6,337 nt of DNA, taken from positions 1 through 6,337 of the forward strand of contig CAZFQJ010000097.1 in NCBI GenBank assembly GCA_964520875.1, read 5' to 3'. The DNA comes from SIG673 sp964520875 (lineage in GTDB: Bacteria > Bacillota > Clostridia > Oscillospirales > CAG-272). The notes below the pieces were generated by a model that saw only the letters and a program-made list of their open reading frames with translations, did no database searches and had not been told where the DNA came from. Of the stretch, positions 5,977 to 6,337 are shown piece by piece. Made by a program: the position numbers and the translations under genes. The first letter of the stretch is position 1; every line of letters begins with the position of its first letter.

Positions 5977-6337
5977 TCAGAGCTTTACTCCGAGCTTGGA
6001 TTCGACTTCGTTTACGTTGAGGGTAAGTACGCGAGATATTCCGCGCTCCGCCATTGTGACTCCGTAAAGAGTATCGGCGACCTCCATAGTTCCGCGGCGG
6101 TGGGTTATCGTTATGAACTGAGTCTTGTCCGAATACTTCTTTATGTAGTTTGCGAACATTGCCACGTTGACCTCGTCGAGCGCCGCTTCGATCTCGTCGA
6201 ATATGCAGAACGGCGAAGGATTGACCTGAAGTATGGCAAAGAATATCGCTATACTTATGAAAGCCTGTTCTCCGCCTGAGAGCAGAGAAAGGTTCTTTAT
6301 TATCTTTCCGGGAGGAGCGACGTTTATGTCTATTCCG
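5977..6337 (-). CDS. smc: C-terminal end of chromosome segregation protein SMC (5' part beyond window)
   Basis: SMC is the large ATPase of the bacterial condensin complex (with ScpA and ScpB) that compacts and resolves chromosomes. The frame runs from the right edge to TGA at 5977-5979 and gives 119 residues of the C-terminal ATPase head. Visible are the ABC signature LSLLSGGEQ, a Walker B-D-loop stretch PFCIFDEIEAALDE, and the switch histidine in TITHRRGTMEVAD. The GxIKNLSLLSGGE start and the tail VLTLNVNE are typical of Firmicutes SMC; DEIEAALDE has Glu where DEIDAALD or DEVDAALD is usual. The P-loop, coiled coils and hinge lie outside the window. It is separated from ftsY by 68 bases with no clear terminator, so read-through into ftsY is likely. 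Confidence 0.97.
   Translation of the reverse strand, partial: GIDINVAPPGKIIKNLSLLSGGEQAFISIAIFFAILQVNPSPFCIFDEIEAALDEVNVAMFANYIKKYSDKTQFITITHRRGTMEVADTLYGVTMAERGISRVLTLNVNEVESKLGVKL

Noticed and set aside
5971..5978. Small overlapping palindromes TCATGA/TGATCA at the smc stop
   Set aside because: Six-base palindromes occur often by chance and no repeat of them in an operator-like arrangement is seen.

Overview
The window suggests a strictly anaerobic, fermentative Gram-positive bacterium of the class Clostridia. A Ruminococcaceae/Oscillospiraceae-like member is plausible, but that is inference from gene content only. The evidence is an oxygen-sensitive [FeFe] hydrogenase cluster beside a Firmicutes-style smc-ftsY block, strong AGGAGG-type ribosome binding sites and very tight gene packing. 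No mobile element, CRISPR array, rRNA or tRNA was found. Coding density is high and there is no gene-free stretch above 100 bases.

The left part (1-2738, plus strand) is the end of a hydrogenase-related operon. It holds the last 43 codons of a protein whose tail resembles PAS-containing sensory-type [FeFe] hydrogenases. Next, overlapping by 8 bases, is a soluble SpoIIE/PP2C-type phosphatase with a conserved C-terminal half of unknown role. Last is a 475-residue monomeric group B-like [FeFe] hydrogenase with a cysteine-rich N-terminal Fe-S region. The set looks like a redox- or H2-sensing module in which a sensor hydrogenase could talk to a phosphatase. That link is inferred from context.

At 2752-2786 a 15-bp perfect hairpin flanked by A and T runs separates two convergent operons and can terminate both.

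The right part (2795-6337, minus strand, read right to left) is a housekeeping operon: smc (3' end only), ftsY, rdgB, nadD, yqeK, rsfS. These cover chromosome condensation, SRP-dependent membrane targeting, clean-up of non-canonical purine nucleotides, NAD synthesis, Ap4A hydrolysis and ribosome silencing. From ftsY to rsfS the genes overlap or are separated by no more than 16 bases, so they are probably co-transcribed and partly translationally coupled. The nadD-yqeK-rsfS order is a widespread Firmicutes arrangement.

The window is mostly ordinary core genome. The hydrogenase-phosphatase cluster is the part most worth a second look; its families are known but its function is poorly defined.
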